From JANQMY01 sp965228775 (GTDB taxonomy: Bacteria > Pseudomonadota > Alphaproteobacteria > JANQMY01): 64,000 bases of DNA. The number at the start of each line of letters is the position of its first letter. Positions within the stretch are counted from its first letter, which is position 1. Shown in pieces: positions 16,992 to 26,379 of this stretch. The stretch is from assembly GCA_965228775.1 (NCBI GenBank), contig OZ245840.1:1178001-1242000 (forward strand), written 5' to 3'. The notes under the pieces are model-generated. The model ran no database searches, was not told the DNA's origin, and saw only the letters and a list, made by a program, of their open reading frames with translations. The translations under genes were made by a program, and so were the position numbers.

Positions 16992-17603
16992 TTAGGTGGC
17001 GCTGCCCCAGTAATTGAACGTCATCGGTTTCGGCCCGGGAATATACATTGTGTCCAGGTCTTCCACCTTGAAACCGCCCTGCTCGATAAGCTCCGGGATC
17101 TGACGGTTAAGATTGCAGCCGCCGGCAATTCTCTTCCAGACCGGATTAAGCCGGTTCTGCCATTTCTGCACGGCTTCATCCGGCGCCTTCCCATGTTCGC
17201 AGAAGATCAGTTTACCGCCTGGCTTCAAAACGCGGCGCATGTTTTTCAGCGCCGCGATGGCATCCGGAATGGTGCAAAGCGTGTACGTCATGAGGATCGT
17301 GTCCATACTGGCATCATCCAGCGGTATGTCTTCAGCTTCCAGTCCGATGAATTCCACATCAAATGGCACTTGCTTTGCTTCCTTTTCCGCATACACGCGA
17401 AGCTCCGTAGACGGATCAAGCCCCCAAACTTTGTCTACTTTTGCAGGATCGTAGAATTCGAGGTTCAATCCGGATCCGATCCCGATCTCCAAAATGCGCC
17501 CTTCCGCATGGGGCACCACTTTCTTACGCTGATAGCGGATCGGTTTTTGTTTCATGGCCGCATTCAGCATGAACGGCAGAACGTATCGGTCGTAAAATCC
17601 CAT
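16992..17603 (-). CDS. Class I SAM-dependent methyltransferase (METTL7/UbiE-like)
   Basis: 203 aa. LEIGIGSGLN (SAM loop, about residues 38-47), GLDPS, DTILMTYTLCTI and LKPGGKLIFCEHG are typical. The C-terminal GGCNLNRQIPELIEQGGF pattern is shared by small UbiE/METTL7-like enzymes that methylate lipids or thiols. ATG at 17603 follows AGGAAGAG; the longer upstream reading frame has no coding character. Divergent from chorismate mutase at 17768. Confidence 0.85.
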   Translation of the reverse strand: MGFYDRYVLPFMLNAAMKQKPIRYQRKKVVPHAEGRILEIGIGSGLNLEFYDPAKVDKVWGLDPSTELRVYAEKEAKQVPFDVEFIGLEAEDIPLDDASMDTILMTYTLCTIPDAIAALKNMRRVLKPGGKLIFCEHGKAPDEAVQKWQNRLNPVWKRIAGGCNLNRQIPELIEQGGFKVEDLDTMYIPGPKPMTFNYWGSAT

Positions 17604-17767
17604 TTGTCTCTTCCTAACGATCAATTTATCGGTCTTCGCCGATTTCTCCTCATTATGACTGTATTTTGCGGTACTTTGCCACGGTGCATTGGCAATGGGG
17701 CCGCGAAATGCCACATATTTGAAGGCTTGCGGGAAACAAAGCGTCCAAACGGACATTCGAACACACG

Positions 17768-18100
17768 ATGACCGAAACCACGACTTCTTCGAAATCTGCC
17801 AAAGACTGCCAAACCATGGCCGATATCCGCCAGGAGATTGATCGCCTGGACAGGATACTGGTCAATTTGCTTGCGGAACGTCAGACCTATATCGAGCGCG
17901 CCGGCCATATCAAAGGGGCACGCGATACTGTGCGCGACGAAGCCCGCATAGAAGACGTGGTGTCAAAAGTGCTGGCGGAGGCGCAATCGGCCGGCCTTTC
18001 GGCGGATGTGGCGGAAAATGTGTGGCGCACCATGGTGGACCGTTTCATCGCCCACGAATTCGACGTCTTCGATGCGCGGAAGCGGTCGGCCGCTGAATAG
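17768..18100 (+). CDS. Chorismate mutase, AroQ type
   Basis: 110 aa. The helical motif IRQEIDRLDRILVNLLAERQTYIERAG carries the usual Arg, Asp-x2-Leu-x3-Leu and Lys/Arg residues of monofunctional AroQ enzymes, which convert chorismate to prephenate in Phe/Tyr synthesis. K-G-A-R-D follows, with a divergent second half. A ~16-residue N-terminal extension precedes the domain, so the ATG at 17816 (MADIRQEID) may be the real start. Confidence 0.85.
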   Translation: MTETTTSSKSAKDCQTMADIRQEIDRLDRILVNLLAERQTYIERAGHIKGARDTVRDEARIEDVVSKVLAEAQSAGLSADVAENVWRTMVDRFIAHEFDVFDARKRSAAE

Positions 18101-18134
18101 CTCTTTGATTGGATAGGTGGGCCTTTCGTACCCC

Positions 18135-18455
18135 CTAGAACTGCCGCTCCGGCATCCGGACGATCAGTCCGTCGAGTTCGTCTGATACTTCGATCTGGCA
18201 GCTGAGCCGGCTGTTCTCTTTCACATCGAACGCAAAGTCGAGCATGTCCTCTTCCATATCTTTCGGCGGACCGACTTTTTCCGTCCACGCCGGATCAATA
18301 TAGAGATGACATGTTGAGCAGGCACAGGCTCCGCCGCAATCTGCATCCACACCTGGAATAGAGTTCTTAACGGCGCCTTCCATCACGCTGCTGCCGTTTT
18401 CCACTTCGACCACGTGCTCGGTGCCACCGAATTCGATGTATGTGATTTTTGCCAT
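18135..18455 (-). CDS. Adrenodoxin-type [2Fe-2S] ferredoxin
   Basis: 106 aa. Cluster cysteines in the arrangement C-x5-C-x2-C (DADCGGACACSTC) with the fourth in RLSCQI, and acidic residues DMEEDMLD as in partner-binding helix of adrenodoxin/putidaredoxin. Such ferredoxins reduce P450s, so it is a candidate electron donor for the three P450-fold genes at 2082-11481, though it sits 7 kb away. ATG at 18455 follows GGGAAAAC. Confidence 0.92.
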   Translation of the reverse strand: MAKITYIEFGGTEHVVEVENGSSVMEGAVKNSIPGVDADCGGACACSTCHLYIDPAWTEKVGPPKDMEEDMLDFAFDVKENSRLSCQIEVSDELDGLIVRMPERQF

Positions 18456-18540
18456 GTTTTCCCGCAAGTGACGCTTCGAAATTTCTTGTTGGACGGTTTC
18501 TTACGGTCCCGCCTTCGTCAATTCAACCTAAATTCCATAG

Positions 18541-18570
18541 CCCAAAGGTGACGCATCCGTCAACTTTGGG
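18541..18570. terminator. Hairpin between two minus-strand genes
   Basis: CCCAAAGGTGA and TCAACTTTGGG pair (one mismatch) around an 8-base loop. It lies between the 3' end of the AhpD-like gene and the start of the ferredoxin; probably terminates the former. Confidence 0.5.
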
Positions 18571-18575
18571 GTTTT

Positions 18576-19169
18576 CTATTTGGCGTGTTTCCCGGCACTC
18601 CAGCCATGAGAAGCGATGTTATCGGTCGCATATTTCATTGGCGTCGTCTCAAGCTCCGTTGCCATCGTATCGTTCCACCGGTTGAGAAAGCCGAACAGCG
18701 CGATCACCGAGACAATTTCGACGATCTGTTCGTCATCGAAATGCTCCTTCAAATCTTTAAAGTCTTGGTCGCTCACCGCGTTGGGAACTTGGCCTGCCCC
18801 TTGAGCGACGCGAAGAGCCGCCCTCTCCCCTTCGGAAAAGAGGGGGCTGGTCTCATATTCCCAGACCGCGTCAAACTTCTCTTGGGAGGCCCCGCGATGG
18901 TTCACCGTCACATGGCTGGTATGGGCCATGCAGTATTGGCATCCGGCAGAACGGCTCGCGACGAAAGAGATGAGCGATTTGAGGTCATCCGGCACTTTTC
19001 CAGGCCCCTGGATGAGAGCGGCCAGACCGCCAAAGGCGTTCACCAATGCCGGATTGTGCGCCATGGTCAAAAGACTGTTGGGCAGGAACCCCATGGCGCC
19101 GTCCACCAATTCAAAGAATGGTTCCAGGTCTTTGAGGTCTTCTCGAGGAAGGGGGGCAACGCGCGGCAT
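18576..19169 (-). CDS. Carboxymuconolactone-decarboxylase / AhpD-like protein
   Basis: 197 aa. The redox motif GCQYCMAH (Cys-x2-Cys followed by His) sits near residue 78, in the pattern of AhpD-like peroxidase-related proteins rather than of true decarboxylases. NRWNDTMATELE in the C-terminal half is frequently seen in this subfamily. Likely a cytosolic thiol oxidoreductase in peroxide or electrophile defence. Confidence 0.88.
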   Translation of the reverse strand: MPRVAPLPREDLKDLEPFFELVDGAMGFLPNSLLTMAHNPALVNAFGGLAALIQGPGKVPDDLKSLISFVASRSAGCQYCMAHTSHVTVNHRGASQEKFDAVWEYETSPLFSEGERAALRVAQGAGQVPNAVSDQDFKDLKEHFDDEQIVEIVSVIALFGFLNRWNDTMATELETTPMKYATDNIASHGWSAGKHAK

Positions 19170-19274
19170 GTGGGGCTCCGATTAGATGAGTTGAAGCCTT
19201 GAGACTAAGCCACGCGGATCTTTAGATGCAACGTCACCAATCGATGGCCGCGGTCGTATTGGCCGTTTGTCGGC

Positions 19275-19676
19275 TTAAGAAGCGCAATCCAGAAGCCGGC
19301 AATCGATAAAGCGCTTCGCCTGCATGATTGCCAGTTCGAGCTTATGGATCATGTCCTGGCGCTGGCGGTAATCCACGGTCGCCATGGCTTCTGCCGTTTC
19401 GGCCAGCCGTGCCACTTGCCAGGCGCCAACGCCCTTGGCGGAGCCTTTCAGCGTGTGGGCCGTTTCCGCCCAGCTCTGCGCATCACAGTCTGGATCCATC
19501 TGGTTCAGATAAATCTTGGCCTGATCGCGGAAGATCGTCAGCAATTCGCGCTCAAGATTTCGGTCCCCGAGCGTGTACTGATGAAGATGTTCCATATCGA
19601 TGGGAAGGGTTCTGACCGGGGTGGCGTCATCGGAATCGATAACGTCGACAGGACTTTTCTCAGAGAGCAAGGTCAT
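19275..19676 (-). CDS. Histidine phosphotransfer (Hpt) protein
   Basis: 133 aa. The phospho-accepting motif HTLKGSAKGVGAW (His about 74) within a four-helix bundle is diagnostic. No kinase or response regulator is adjacent, so it is an orphan relay protein; its cognate partners are unknown. ATG at 19676 follows an otherwise plain leader. Confidence 0.9.
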   Translation of the reverse strand: MTLLSEKSPVDVIDSDDATPVRTLPIDMEHLHQYTLGDRNLERELLTIFRDQAKIYLNQMDPDCDAQSWAETAHTLKGSAKGVGAWQVARLAETAEAMATVDYRQRQDMIHKLELAIMQAKRFIDCRLLDCAS

Positions 19677-19923
19677 TAATTCTGTTCCTCATCCTACGCC
19701 TACACCAACCATCCTACGGCGCGGCTTCTACCAAATGATTAAGGTGACGAAGCTTGGCACCAATTTGGCTCACTTATGATTTCATGTGGCCCGATTGCGG
19801 CAGTTTTGGGGCATTTGATTCAAATTAGAGTCAAAAGTTAAGTCTTCGGATTCCCTGTAAAAAACACGGATTCCGTCGATTGACGTTTATGAACCAAGAC
19901 ATGAACGCTGGATGAATGACGCA

Positions 19924-19948
19924 CCCGGATCAATTGAATTTGTCCGGG
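19924..19948. other. Small hairpin in the 19677-19977 gap
   Basis: CCCGGA at 19924-19929 pairs with TCCGGG at 19943-19948, followed on the plus strand by ATTTT. It lies next to the 3' end of the NnrU gene. The remainder of this 301-base gap contains no gene; a CGGATTCC direct repeat (two copies near 19847 and 19868) is the only other pattern I see. Confidence 0.35.
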
Positions 19949-19977
19949 ATTTTGATAGCCTTAGACTTTCAACTCGA

Positions 19978-20682
19978 TCAGATGATATCCGGCATCACAC
20001 TGAACAGCAGGCCGTGCGCGCCAAACACAGCAAGATAGGCAATGAAGGCAACCGCGAGACGCCACCAGCCGATCTCCCCGAGGCGAAGACTGTTGCGGCC
20101 CGACACGATCGCGGCGAACGGGATGTTAGAAGTCTGAGCGGCAAAAGCATCCCACTTCTCGCCCAATTTGCGCTTCCGCTTGGCGTCGATCGACCTGGTC
20201 CCTAAGGCCGTCAACAAAGCGAACGTGCCGAACATGATGAGGGACGCAAGATCGCCATTCACCAGCAAATGAGAGAAGGCCCATAGAAACGTGCCCCACA
20301 AAAAGGGATGGCGCGAGATGCGTGTCATGCCCGTGGCCGGCTCTTCCTTGTCGAGCTGGCCTTCACCGCCGACACCTGTGGGGCTAGGGGTCAAAATGCC
20401 AGGTACTGCCAGCATAAAGGCGAAAAACATGATTACCGAGGCGAGCAGATGCAGGTTTACCAGCTGTCCCCAGGTCTCCACATAAGTGGTCGCTGAGGCC
20501 TCATTATAGGCCATGGACAACCAGACAATGCCAGCCAGCGAGGCAATAGAGAACAAGCCCATATACGCCCCCTCACCGACTGTGCCCACAATGGTGTCCC
20601 GCAGTTTCGTCCCCGCAATCCCAAGGTGAAGGGCCAAAAACACAAAGGCAGCCGCCGCCAAAACCATCAAACTTGCTTCCAT
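19978..20682 (-). CDS. NnrU family membrane protein
   Basis: 234 aa with six or so membrane helices. The motif RISRHPFLWGTFLWAFSHLLVNGD is the NnrU/isoprenylcysteine-methyltransferase-like signature (His-Pro-x4-G). NnrU was linked to nitrite/nitric oxide reduction in some alphaproteobacteria, but many members occur without denitrification genes, as here. ATG at 20682 has GGGGAG 9 bases upstream. Confidence 0.88.
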   Translation of the reverse strand: MEASLMVLAAAAFVFLALHLGIAGTKLRDTIVGTVGEGAYMGLFSIASLAGIVWLSMAYNEASATTYVETWGQLVNLHLLASVIMFFAFMLAVPGILTPSPTGVGGEGQLDKEEPATGMTRISRHPFLWGTFLWAFSHLLVNGDLASLIMFGTFALLTALGTRSIDAKRKRKLGEKWDAFAAQTSNIPFAAIVSGRNSLRLGEIGWWRLAVAFIAYLAVFGAHGLLFSVMPDII

Positions 20683-20850
20683 CGTCTCCAACTCCCCTTA
20701 AATTCGGGCTCAGTCCCGTAATATTCTAATAAATAGGTCACATTTTCGGCCAAACAAAAACTTACATCCGTAAGCCGTGCATCTGCTATTCTCGAGATTG
20801 GCGAACAGGTGATTCTTGGACAAAACAGAACATGACGGCGGCGATATCCG

Positions 20851-23493
20851 GTGAGCCAAGCATCTAGCGACACAGGGGCTGCAGCATTTGGCGGTTTAGG
20901 CCGCGACACGGCTTCCAGCCCACGATCAGAAGCTTCGCCGGATACGCGCGCGGAGGCAGATGCTACGGCCCGCGCTTTGGCAGTCCGCGAAGAAGCGGAA
21001 GAAAACATCCGGAAATCAAAACGGACCGGAAGACGCCGGTCGTGGGTGGGCCCCTATGGCTGGGCCTTTATCTTCACGGTCGCGTGGATCGGACTTTGGG
21101 CCGGTTACACGTATGCCTATAACGAGGAACTGCCACTCCTCTCCACATTCCCAAGCGCTTGGATAGCCGCTCTCCTTGTAGGCGCCGCGGGGCCCGTCGT
21201 TTTCTTTTGGATGATGGCAATTGTTCTATCGCAATCCGCCAAATTACGGCGCAGCGCCGACATGATGCGCGCGATGGCAGAGCGTCTGACCCGCCCGGAA
21301 GACAGTGCAACGGAAGGCATTCAGTCGGTCGGCAAGGCGGTTGAGCAGCAGATCGAGAAAATCTCCCACGCTTTGGACAATGCGACAAAGCGCGTGGAAA
21401 AAATGGAGGCGACGCTCGAAAAGAAAGTCGCGGCGCTCGATGAAGCAGGACGGCGCGCGCGGTCGCAGACCAACGACATTAAAGAAGAACTTGAGAAAGA
21501 ACGTCAGGCACTGGGCACTTTCGCCGAGAAACTCCACAAGGAGATGGGCGACAACGCCAAGTCGATTGAGGGTAAACTTTCCGACCTGTCCAGCACGACG
21601 GCTCACGCTCAGAAGGAAATGAAGCGTACGGAGGATCTGGTCAAAGGCCATATGGAATCTTTCCGTGTGGCCATGACTGCCATGTCCGAAGGGTCGGAGA
21701 ATGCCGCTGTTGAGATCGGCCGTCAGCACGACAAGCTCCACAGCGTGGCGGATATTGTCTCTAAGAAGTCGGACGAGGTCGTTCAAAAATACGAACAAAA
21801 ACGCGGTGACTTGGACAACATGGTTCGGAAGCTCGAGGGACAAGGCACATACCTCGATGGTGCCATCACCCGCCAGCGCGATTTCCTGAGCCGCATGTCG
21901 GAAGTATTGGCTGAACAATCGACGCAGCTAGACGAAGCGCTTGGCCAAGCACGAGACAAATTCGAAGAATCCTTCTCTGCCATGATGGCGCGCGCAACAG
22001 ACGCCAGCGAAAAATTCCGCGTAGAGACCGCGCGCTCCCTAGAAGAAAGCGACAAAGCTGCGAGCGCCATTGCACTTTCGGCAGAGAACGCCTCTGCCGC
22101 CTTTAAAGCGAAGGCACAAGAAGCGATTTCCGAAAGTGACGAGGCAGCCGCGCAATTCATGCTGCGGGCAGCAGAACTGAACAAGAAAATCCGCGTTGAA
22201 GCGGCAACCGTCATTGAGATTGGCGAGGACACGGCAAAAGCCATTCGCGATGCCCTATCGACCGCCAACAAAGTGGCTGAAGACGTGCGCCGGTCGATGC
22301 ACGAACAGGCGGAAGCCATCAACAAGTCAGTCGGCGATTCAACGGCCGCTGCCGAATCCGCGAGCGACAAGCTCACCGCACGCATTCGAGATTCCCGGTC
22401 TTCGGCGGAAGACTTGGTGGCGCACTTAGACAAAGCCTTAACAGCGCTTGGCGATGCAGGTGACCGCCTCAATCAAACGGTTGGCGTTGTCGAAGGCCAA
22501 TCGGGCAAACTGCAATCCAAGCTGGAAGAACTGTCCCAGGACGTGGAAACCCGAATTGCGAAAATCCCGGAAACAGCAGCATCGGAAGCAGCCCGTATGC
22601 GGGAAATGTTCGGTTCGGAAATCAACCAAATGAGCGCGTTGGCTACTTCTGTCACGGATGAAGCAGAAAAACTGCAGTCCGCCATCAAGGAACGCCGTCA
22701 GCTCTTAATCGACATGCATATGGGCATGATGGATCAAGAGACCAAGGAAGAGGTGGCGCCGCCTGAGGAACCGGAGCCTCTGCGCTCCGATCATTCGCAG
22801 GATGATGAAGAATTCCTTGGCGTGTTCAAACGTGGCCAATGGTCTTCCAGCGAAGGCGAACAAGCGGAAGAAGAGGTTGAAGACACAATGCCGTGGCCAA
22901 CGGAAGAGGTACCATTGACCCCCTCTCCCGCGCCCGTCAGTGAGCCTCAACCGATCCCGACCTCTCAGCGGCTTGGCCGCCGCAAAGGAACAGGCCTGCC
23001 GGAAAAAGGCTTCTGGCAAACCCTCTTCACACGGATTGACGAGGAAAAAGAGGCTGAAGAATCCGGGCAACCGTACCAAGAAGTGGAAAAAACCACCGAA
23101 ACAGTCCCGGCCAAGCTCGGCGATGAGGGTTTTCAGGAAGCATCAGCCTCGATCGTGCAAAGCTTGCAGGCAATGGCCATCGATATCGATCATCTGCTGG
23201 AAGACACGCCGCCGATCGAACTCTGGCAGCGCTATCAGCATGGCGAAAAGAATGTCTTTGCCAACCGATTGCTAAGTTTGCGCACCACAGGCCTGTCCGA
23301 ACGGATTGAACAAAAATATCGCGAAGACCAAGAGTTTCGGGAAAATGCCGACCGTTATGTGAGGCAGTTCGAGCGGTTGCTGGACGAAGCCATCACCCGC
23401 GACCGGGACAATCAGTTGGCTGATTCCTACCTCGCTTCTCAGACGGGGAAGGTCTACCTCCTCTTAGGGCAGTCGATCGGCTACTTTGGCTGA
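20851..23493 (+). CDS. Large membrane-anchored coiled-coil protein (TipN-like architecture)
   Basis: 880 aa from a GTG at 20851. A disordered N-terminus (~1-65) and a basic patch (RKSKRTGRRR) precede two TM segments (about 70-90 and 103-127), then ~500 residues of coiled coil with Ala/Glu/Lys heptads, an acidic Pro-rich linker (about 625-700) and a conserved C-terminal domain (about 760-880: MAIDIDHLLEDTPP, ELWQRYQHGEKNVF). The C-terminal domain recurs in alphaproteobacterial hypothetical proteins. Size and layout recall the Caulobacter polarity factor TipN, but this is an architectural comparison only. Its 3' end overlaps the convergent gene by 30 bases. Confidence 0.7.
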   Translation: MSQASSDTGAAAFGGLGRDTASSPRSEASPDTRAEADATARALAVREEAEENIRKSKRTGRRRSWVGPYGWAFIFTVAWIGLWAGYTYAYNEELPLLSTFPSAWIAALLVGAAGPVVFFWMMAIVLSQSAKLRRSADMMRAMAERLTRPEDSATEGIQSVGKAVEQQIEKISHALDNATKRVEKMEATLEKKVAALDEAGRRARSQTNDIKEELEKERQALGTFAEKLHKEMGDNAKSIEGKLSDLSSTTAHAQKEMKRTEDLVKGHMESFRVAMTAMSEGSENAAVEIGRQHDKLHSVADIVSKKSDEVVQKYEQKRGDLDNMVRKLEGQGTYLDGAITRQRDFLSRMSEVLAEQSTQLDEALGQARDKFEESFSAMMARATDASEKFRVETARSLEESDKAASAIALSAENASAAFKAKAQEAISESDEAAAQFMLRAAELNKKIRVEAATVIEIGEDTAKAIRDALSTANKVAEDVRRSMHEQAEAINKSVGDSTAAAESASDKLTARIRDSRSSAEDLVAHLDKALTALGDAGDRLNQTVGVVEGQSGKLQSKLEELSQDVETRIAKIPETAASEAARMREMFGSEINQMSALATSVTDEAEKLQSAIKERRQLLIDMHMGMMDQETKEEVAPPEEPEPLRSDHSQDDEEFLGVFKRGQWSSSEGEQAEEEVEDTMPWPTEEVPLTPSPAPVSEPQPIPTSQRLGRRKGTGLPEKGFWQTLFTRIDEEKEAEESGQPYQEVEKTTETVPAKLGDEGFQEASASIVQSLQAMAIDIDHLLEDTPPIELWQRYQHGEKNVFANRLLSLRTTGLSERIEQKYREDQEFRENADRYVRQFERLLDEAITRDRDNQLADSYLASQTGKVYLLLGQSIGYFG

Positions 23494-24501
23494 TGCGTCC
23501 GTGGACAAACTTTCTAGGTCGTTTGCAATCTGGTGGTCACGGGATACCTTCATTTCCGCAACGATCGGACGATGATCGGACCCTTTGACGTGATCGCGGC
23601 GCACGGTTTCGTACGAGATACCGTCCGACACAAATATATGGTCGATGGGAAACTGTGCCGGGATGGCGATCGCGGGCCATGTAGGCAGAAACCTGTGTAT
23701 CAGCTTCGTCTCGGTTCGCGCCGCAATGTCATGGACAACATGAGACCAGGGTGTTGCGTTGAAATCTCCCACAATGACCTTGTTGCCCTCAATCGAATTC
23801 GCATACTCAATGAGATGCTGCTTGTCTTGAAACTGATTTAGGTATGGCAGTGCCACTTGGAAATGCGTGCCGATGACGGTAAGCGGTGTGGGGCCTGAAT
23901 TCGACGGGACCAAGACACGGGCACGGACAATCGGCGTTCCATTGGGCTGGCGGATGAGCGTTTCGGGCGCGTCGATGGGATGCTTAGACAGAAGCGCAAG
24001 ACCACAGTAGAGCGCGGCCGCGCAGTTTGTTTGGTAAGGATAAATGTCCCGCAAACCGTCAAGCAGGTCGATCATCTTTGGACGGACCTCCTGCAAAACC
24101 ACAACATCCGGCGACCGCTCTCTGAGGAACGTTTCTAAACGGTCAAGCTGCTTGTTCCGCCCCCAAACATTGAACGTCGCGAGAGAGAGCTTGGCCTGAT
24201 CACTGCCATTATGATCCGGCGCACGATCAGGCAGAAACGCAGCAAAAATCGCTAGATTGAGGACCAAACAGGCAGCCGCCCCTGCCAGCGCCTTTTTGCC
24301 GTCTACAAACCACGCCAGCCCCAGGCCTATGGCCGAAAAGGCAATAAAGTGCGGCCGAAAGTGGTTGGTAGCGTCTAGCGCTACGTGCCAAGCACCAAAG
24401 ATACCTAGGCCCGACAGGAAGAGCCCGGCACCAAGGGCAAGATAAAACGGGACACGCAAGGCGGATCGGAACTGACCGGACACAAAAATACGCCAACTCA
24501 A
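23464..24501 (-). CDS. Endonuclease/exonuclease/phosphatase (EEP) family membrane protein
   Basis: 345 aa. Three TM helices (about residues 18-38, 48-63, 70-90) precede an EEP domain starting at ATFNVWGRN; catalytic signatures VVVLQEVRP (Glu), GDFNATPW (Asp/Asn) and GSDHRPIVA (Asp-His) are intact. Such membrane-tethered EEP proteins are common in alphaproteobacteria and presumed to be phosphodiesterases acting outside the cytoplasm. Start is a TTG at 24501 or a GTG at 24483; no clear ribosome site decides. Confidence 0.88.
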   Translation of the reverse strand: MSWRIFVSGQFRSALRVPFYLALGAGLFLSGLGIFGAWHVALDATNHFRPHFIAFSAIGLGLAWFVDGKKALAGAAACLVLNLAIFAAFLPDRAPDHNGSDQAKLSLATFNVWGRNKQLDRLETFLRERSPDVVVLQEVRPKMIDLLDGLRDIYPYQTNCAAALYCGLALLSKHPIDAPETLIRQPNGTPIVRARVLVPSNSGPTPLTVIGTHFQVALPYLNQFQDKQHLIEYANSIEGNKVIVGDFNATPWSHVVHDIAARTETKLIHRFLPTWPAIAIPAQFPIDHIFVSDGISYETVRRDHVKGSDHRPIVAEMKVSRDHQIANDLESLSTDASAKVADRLP

Positions 24502-24599
24502 CTGGTTTAGGGGACGCCTTCAAGAACGATACGGCGCTTTCCCTAAGGGACCATTATGACCGGAAAATGGCGTAGAGATTTCGGGCGATCCGTGGCGTT

Positions 24600-25379
24600 T
24601 TAAAGCCCGATTTTCTCCTGAGTGGGCTCTCCGTCCTCATCAACCAGATCGGTCAAGGGCGTCGTCCGGCGCGCATCTTGCTCGGCCTTTTTTCGCTGTT
24701 GATACGCTTCAATGGACTTGAGGGTCCAGCCCACCACCCGCTTCATGGTCGAGCCCAATGCCTCATCGAAAGCATTCACCACATTCGGGACGGACTCGCT
24801 GTCCGCTTCCGCGGTCCGTTCGAACGTTTCAGAAGCGATAATGATCGCCGATGGCTGTTTGATAATCTTAACATTGAGCCGTGTCCGGACTGTCGGCTGG
24901 GTTCGGCCATCGAACAGTTCCGCGTGAAACTCTCTCAATTCAAGCTTGAGGTCATAGTCCCCCCGCAGACCGATGGCTTGGCGGCCAACGGCAACGATAT
25001 GGCCTGAATTTTCAAAAGACTCTACCAACAACGTTTGGACCAGACTTGGCGCACGGTCGCTCCAGCGCGCACCTTTGTAGTATTTGAGTTCCAATGGGGA
25101 GGTTCGGATCGCGATACGATCTGAGTCCAACGCCCGTGACGCCACAGGTTCTTCCACCACCAGCTGATAGGAGGCGGTTGGCAGCCCAGCATCGAATGTA
25201 CTCTTTGGCGACAAATCATATAGGTCCGGTGCCGGGCCCGTTCCCGGCAGGCTCAACAGCCCGCAACCAGCCGTCAGAAAGCCGGTCATAACTAAGGCCG
25301 CCCCTGCACGCAGCGAAATTCTCCGCCGGTTCAGCGGGTTTTTCACCAATGAATTCCGTGACCAAACAGGTTTCATCAT
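24600..25379 (-). CDS. ABC transporter auxiliary lipoprotein (PqiC/DUF330-like)
   Basis: 259 aa. A basic N-terminus and a hydrophobic stretch end in the lipobox LTAGC (Cys about 39), so it is a lipoprotein. The body (YDLSPKSTF, ASRALDSDRIAIR, YYKGARWSDRAPSLVQTLLVESFE) matches the ABC-type transport auxiliary component that accompanies MCE proteins. Its ATG overlaps the mlaD stop (ATGA), placing it last in the mlaE-mlaF-mlaD operon. Likely bridges the MCE ring to the outer membrane. Confidence 0.88.
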   Translation of the reverse strand: MMKPVWSRNSLVKNPLNRRRISLRAGAALVMTGFLTAGCGLLSLPGTGPAPDLYDLSPKSTFDAGLPTASYQLVVEEPVASRALDSDRIAIRTSPLELKYYKGARWSDRAPSLVQTLLVESFENSGHIVAVGRQAIGLRGDYDLKLELREFHAELFDGRTQPTVRTRLNVKIIKQPSAIIIASETFERTAEADSESVPNVVNAFDEALGSTMKRVVGWTLKSIEAYQQRKKAEQDARRTTPLTDLVDEDGEPTQEKIGL

Positions 25380-26320
25380 CTCGGTTCAAACTCCGCCGCT
25401 TGATTGCCAAAGAAAAACGCCGCCGGATCACTCTCAAGCCGTGTGGCCACACGGTCGAGGGTGGACACCAATTGGCGGGCTTCTGTTACCAGCCGTCCCA
25501 ATTGGGCAAGCCCTTGTTTTGAGAAATCCGAAATCGCTTCTTCGTTTTCGACCACCACATTGTCAATGTCTTCGGCCAACGTAGAGATGTTACGCGCGGC
25601 CTGAGAAGCTTCTGCGATAAACACCCGGGCATCTTCATCCAGGAGATCGTTAGCGGTTCCGGCAAGCTTGTCGAGCTGTTCCACCAGAGACGCAACGTCA
25701 CCAGACGCCTTGGCGAAATTGTTAAGAATTTCGTCCAGCTCCTCGCTGTTGTCGGCGAAAGTCTGAGTCAATGTTTCGATGTTCTTGATAGTCTGGCTAA
25801 GGGACTCGCGGTTTTCCACGTTCACCACATCCGCCAAACGTTCCACAAGAATATTGGCTTTGGCGATCAAATCCGGCGCACCTGTAAACAGCTCCTGCAA
25901 GCTGGACTTCCCGGATTTCAGGATCGCATATCGTTCCCCGGGTTTGGCCACGAGCTTGGGACTGTCGGGTGAGCCCCCTGTGATCTGAACGATGGAAACC
26001 CCGGTGAGCAATTGTGCTTCCAGATATGCGACCGAGTCCTCGCGGACGGGCGTGTCGGCACTGACCTGAATAACAACACTTACCTTCCGTGGATCTTCAG
26101 GATGCAGCTTGATGGTGCGCACCTCACCAACCGAGATACCGTTGTAGCGCACCTCTGCGCCCACGGAGAGCCCGGACACATCGCCGTCGAATAGAATTTC
26201 GTAGTAGGAGTATTCAAGATCGAATTGCTGTTTGGCGAGCAACAGAACGAATAGAAAGGCCGCAAACACGCACGCGATTGAAAAGACGCCGATTAGGACG
26301 TAGTTGGCTCTTATTTCCAC
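25376..26320 (-). CDS. mlaD: MlaD-family (MCE) substrate-binding protein
   Basis: 314 aa. One N-terminal TM anchor (about 6-28), then an MCE domain (FDGDVSGLSVGAEVRYNGISVGEVRTI, about 45-72; LLTGVSIVQITGG) and a long alpha-helical tail (about 130-290) with amphipathic repeats that would form a hydrophobic tunnel. It is longer than E. coli MlaD because of that tail. Follows mlaF in the operon and precedes the auxiliary lipoprotein. Confidence 0.9.
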   Translation of the reverse strand: MEIRANYVLIGVFSIACVFAAFLFVLLLAKQQFDLEYSYYEILFDGDVSGLSVGAEVRYNGISVGEVRTIKLHPEDPRKVSVVIQVSADTPVREDSVAYLEAQLLTGVSIVQITGGSPDSPKLVAKPGERYAILKSGKSSLQELFTGAPDLIAKANILVERLADVVNVENRESLSQTIKNIETLTQTFADNSEELDEILNNFAKASGDVASLVEQLDKLAGTANDLLDEDARVFIAEASQAARNISTLAEDIDNVVVENEEAISDFSKQGLAQLGRLVTEARQLVSTLDRVATRLESDPAAFFFGNQAAEFEPR

Positions 26321-26379
26321 GCTGATAACACCCCTTTCACAATCGCCCCAACTTCCCCGTTCATCTAACCCCAGCCCCG

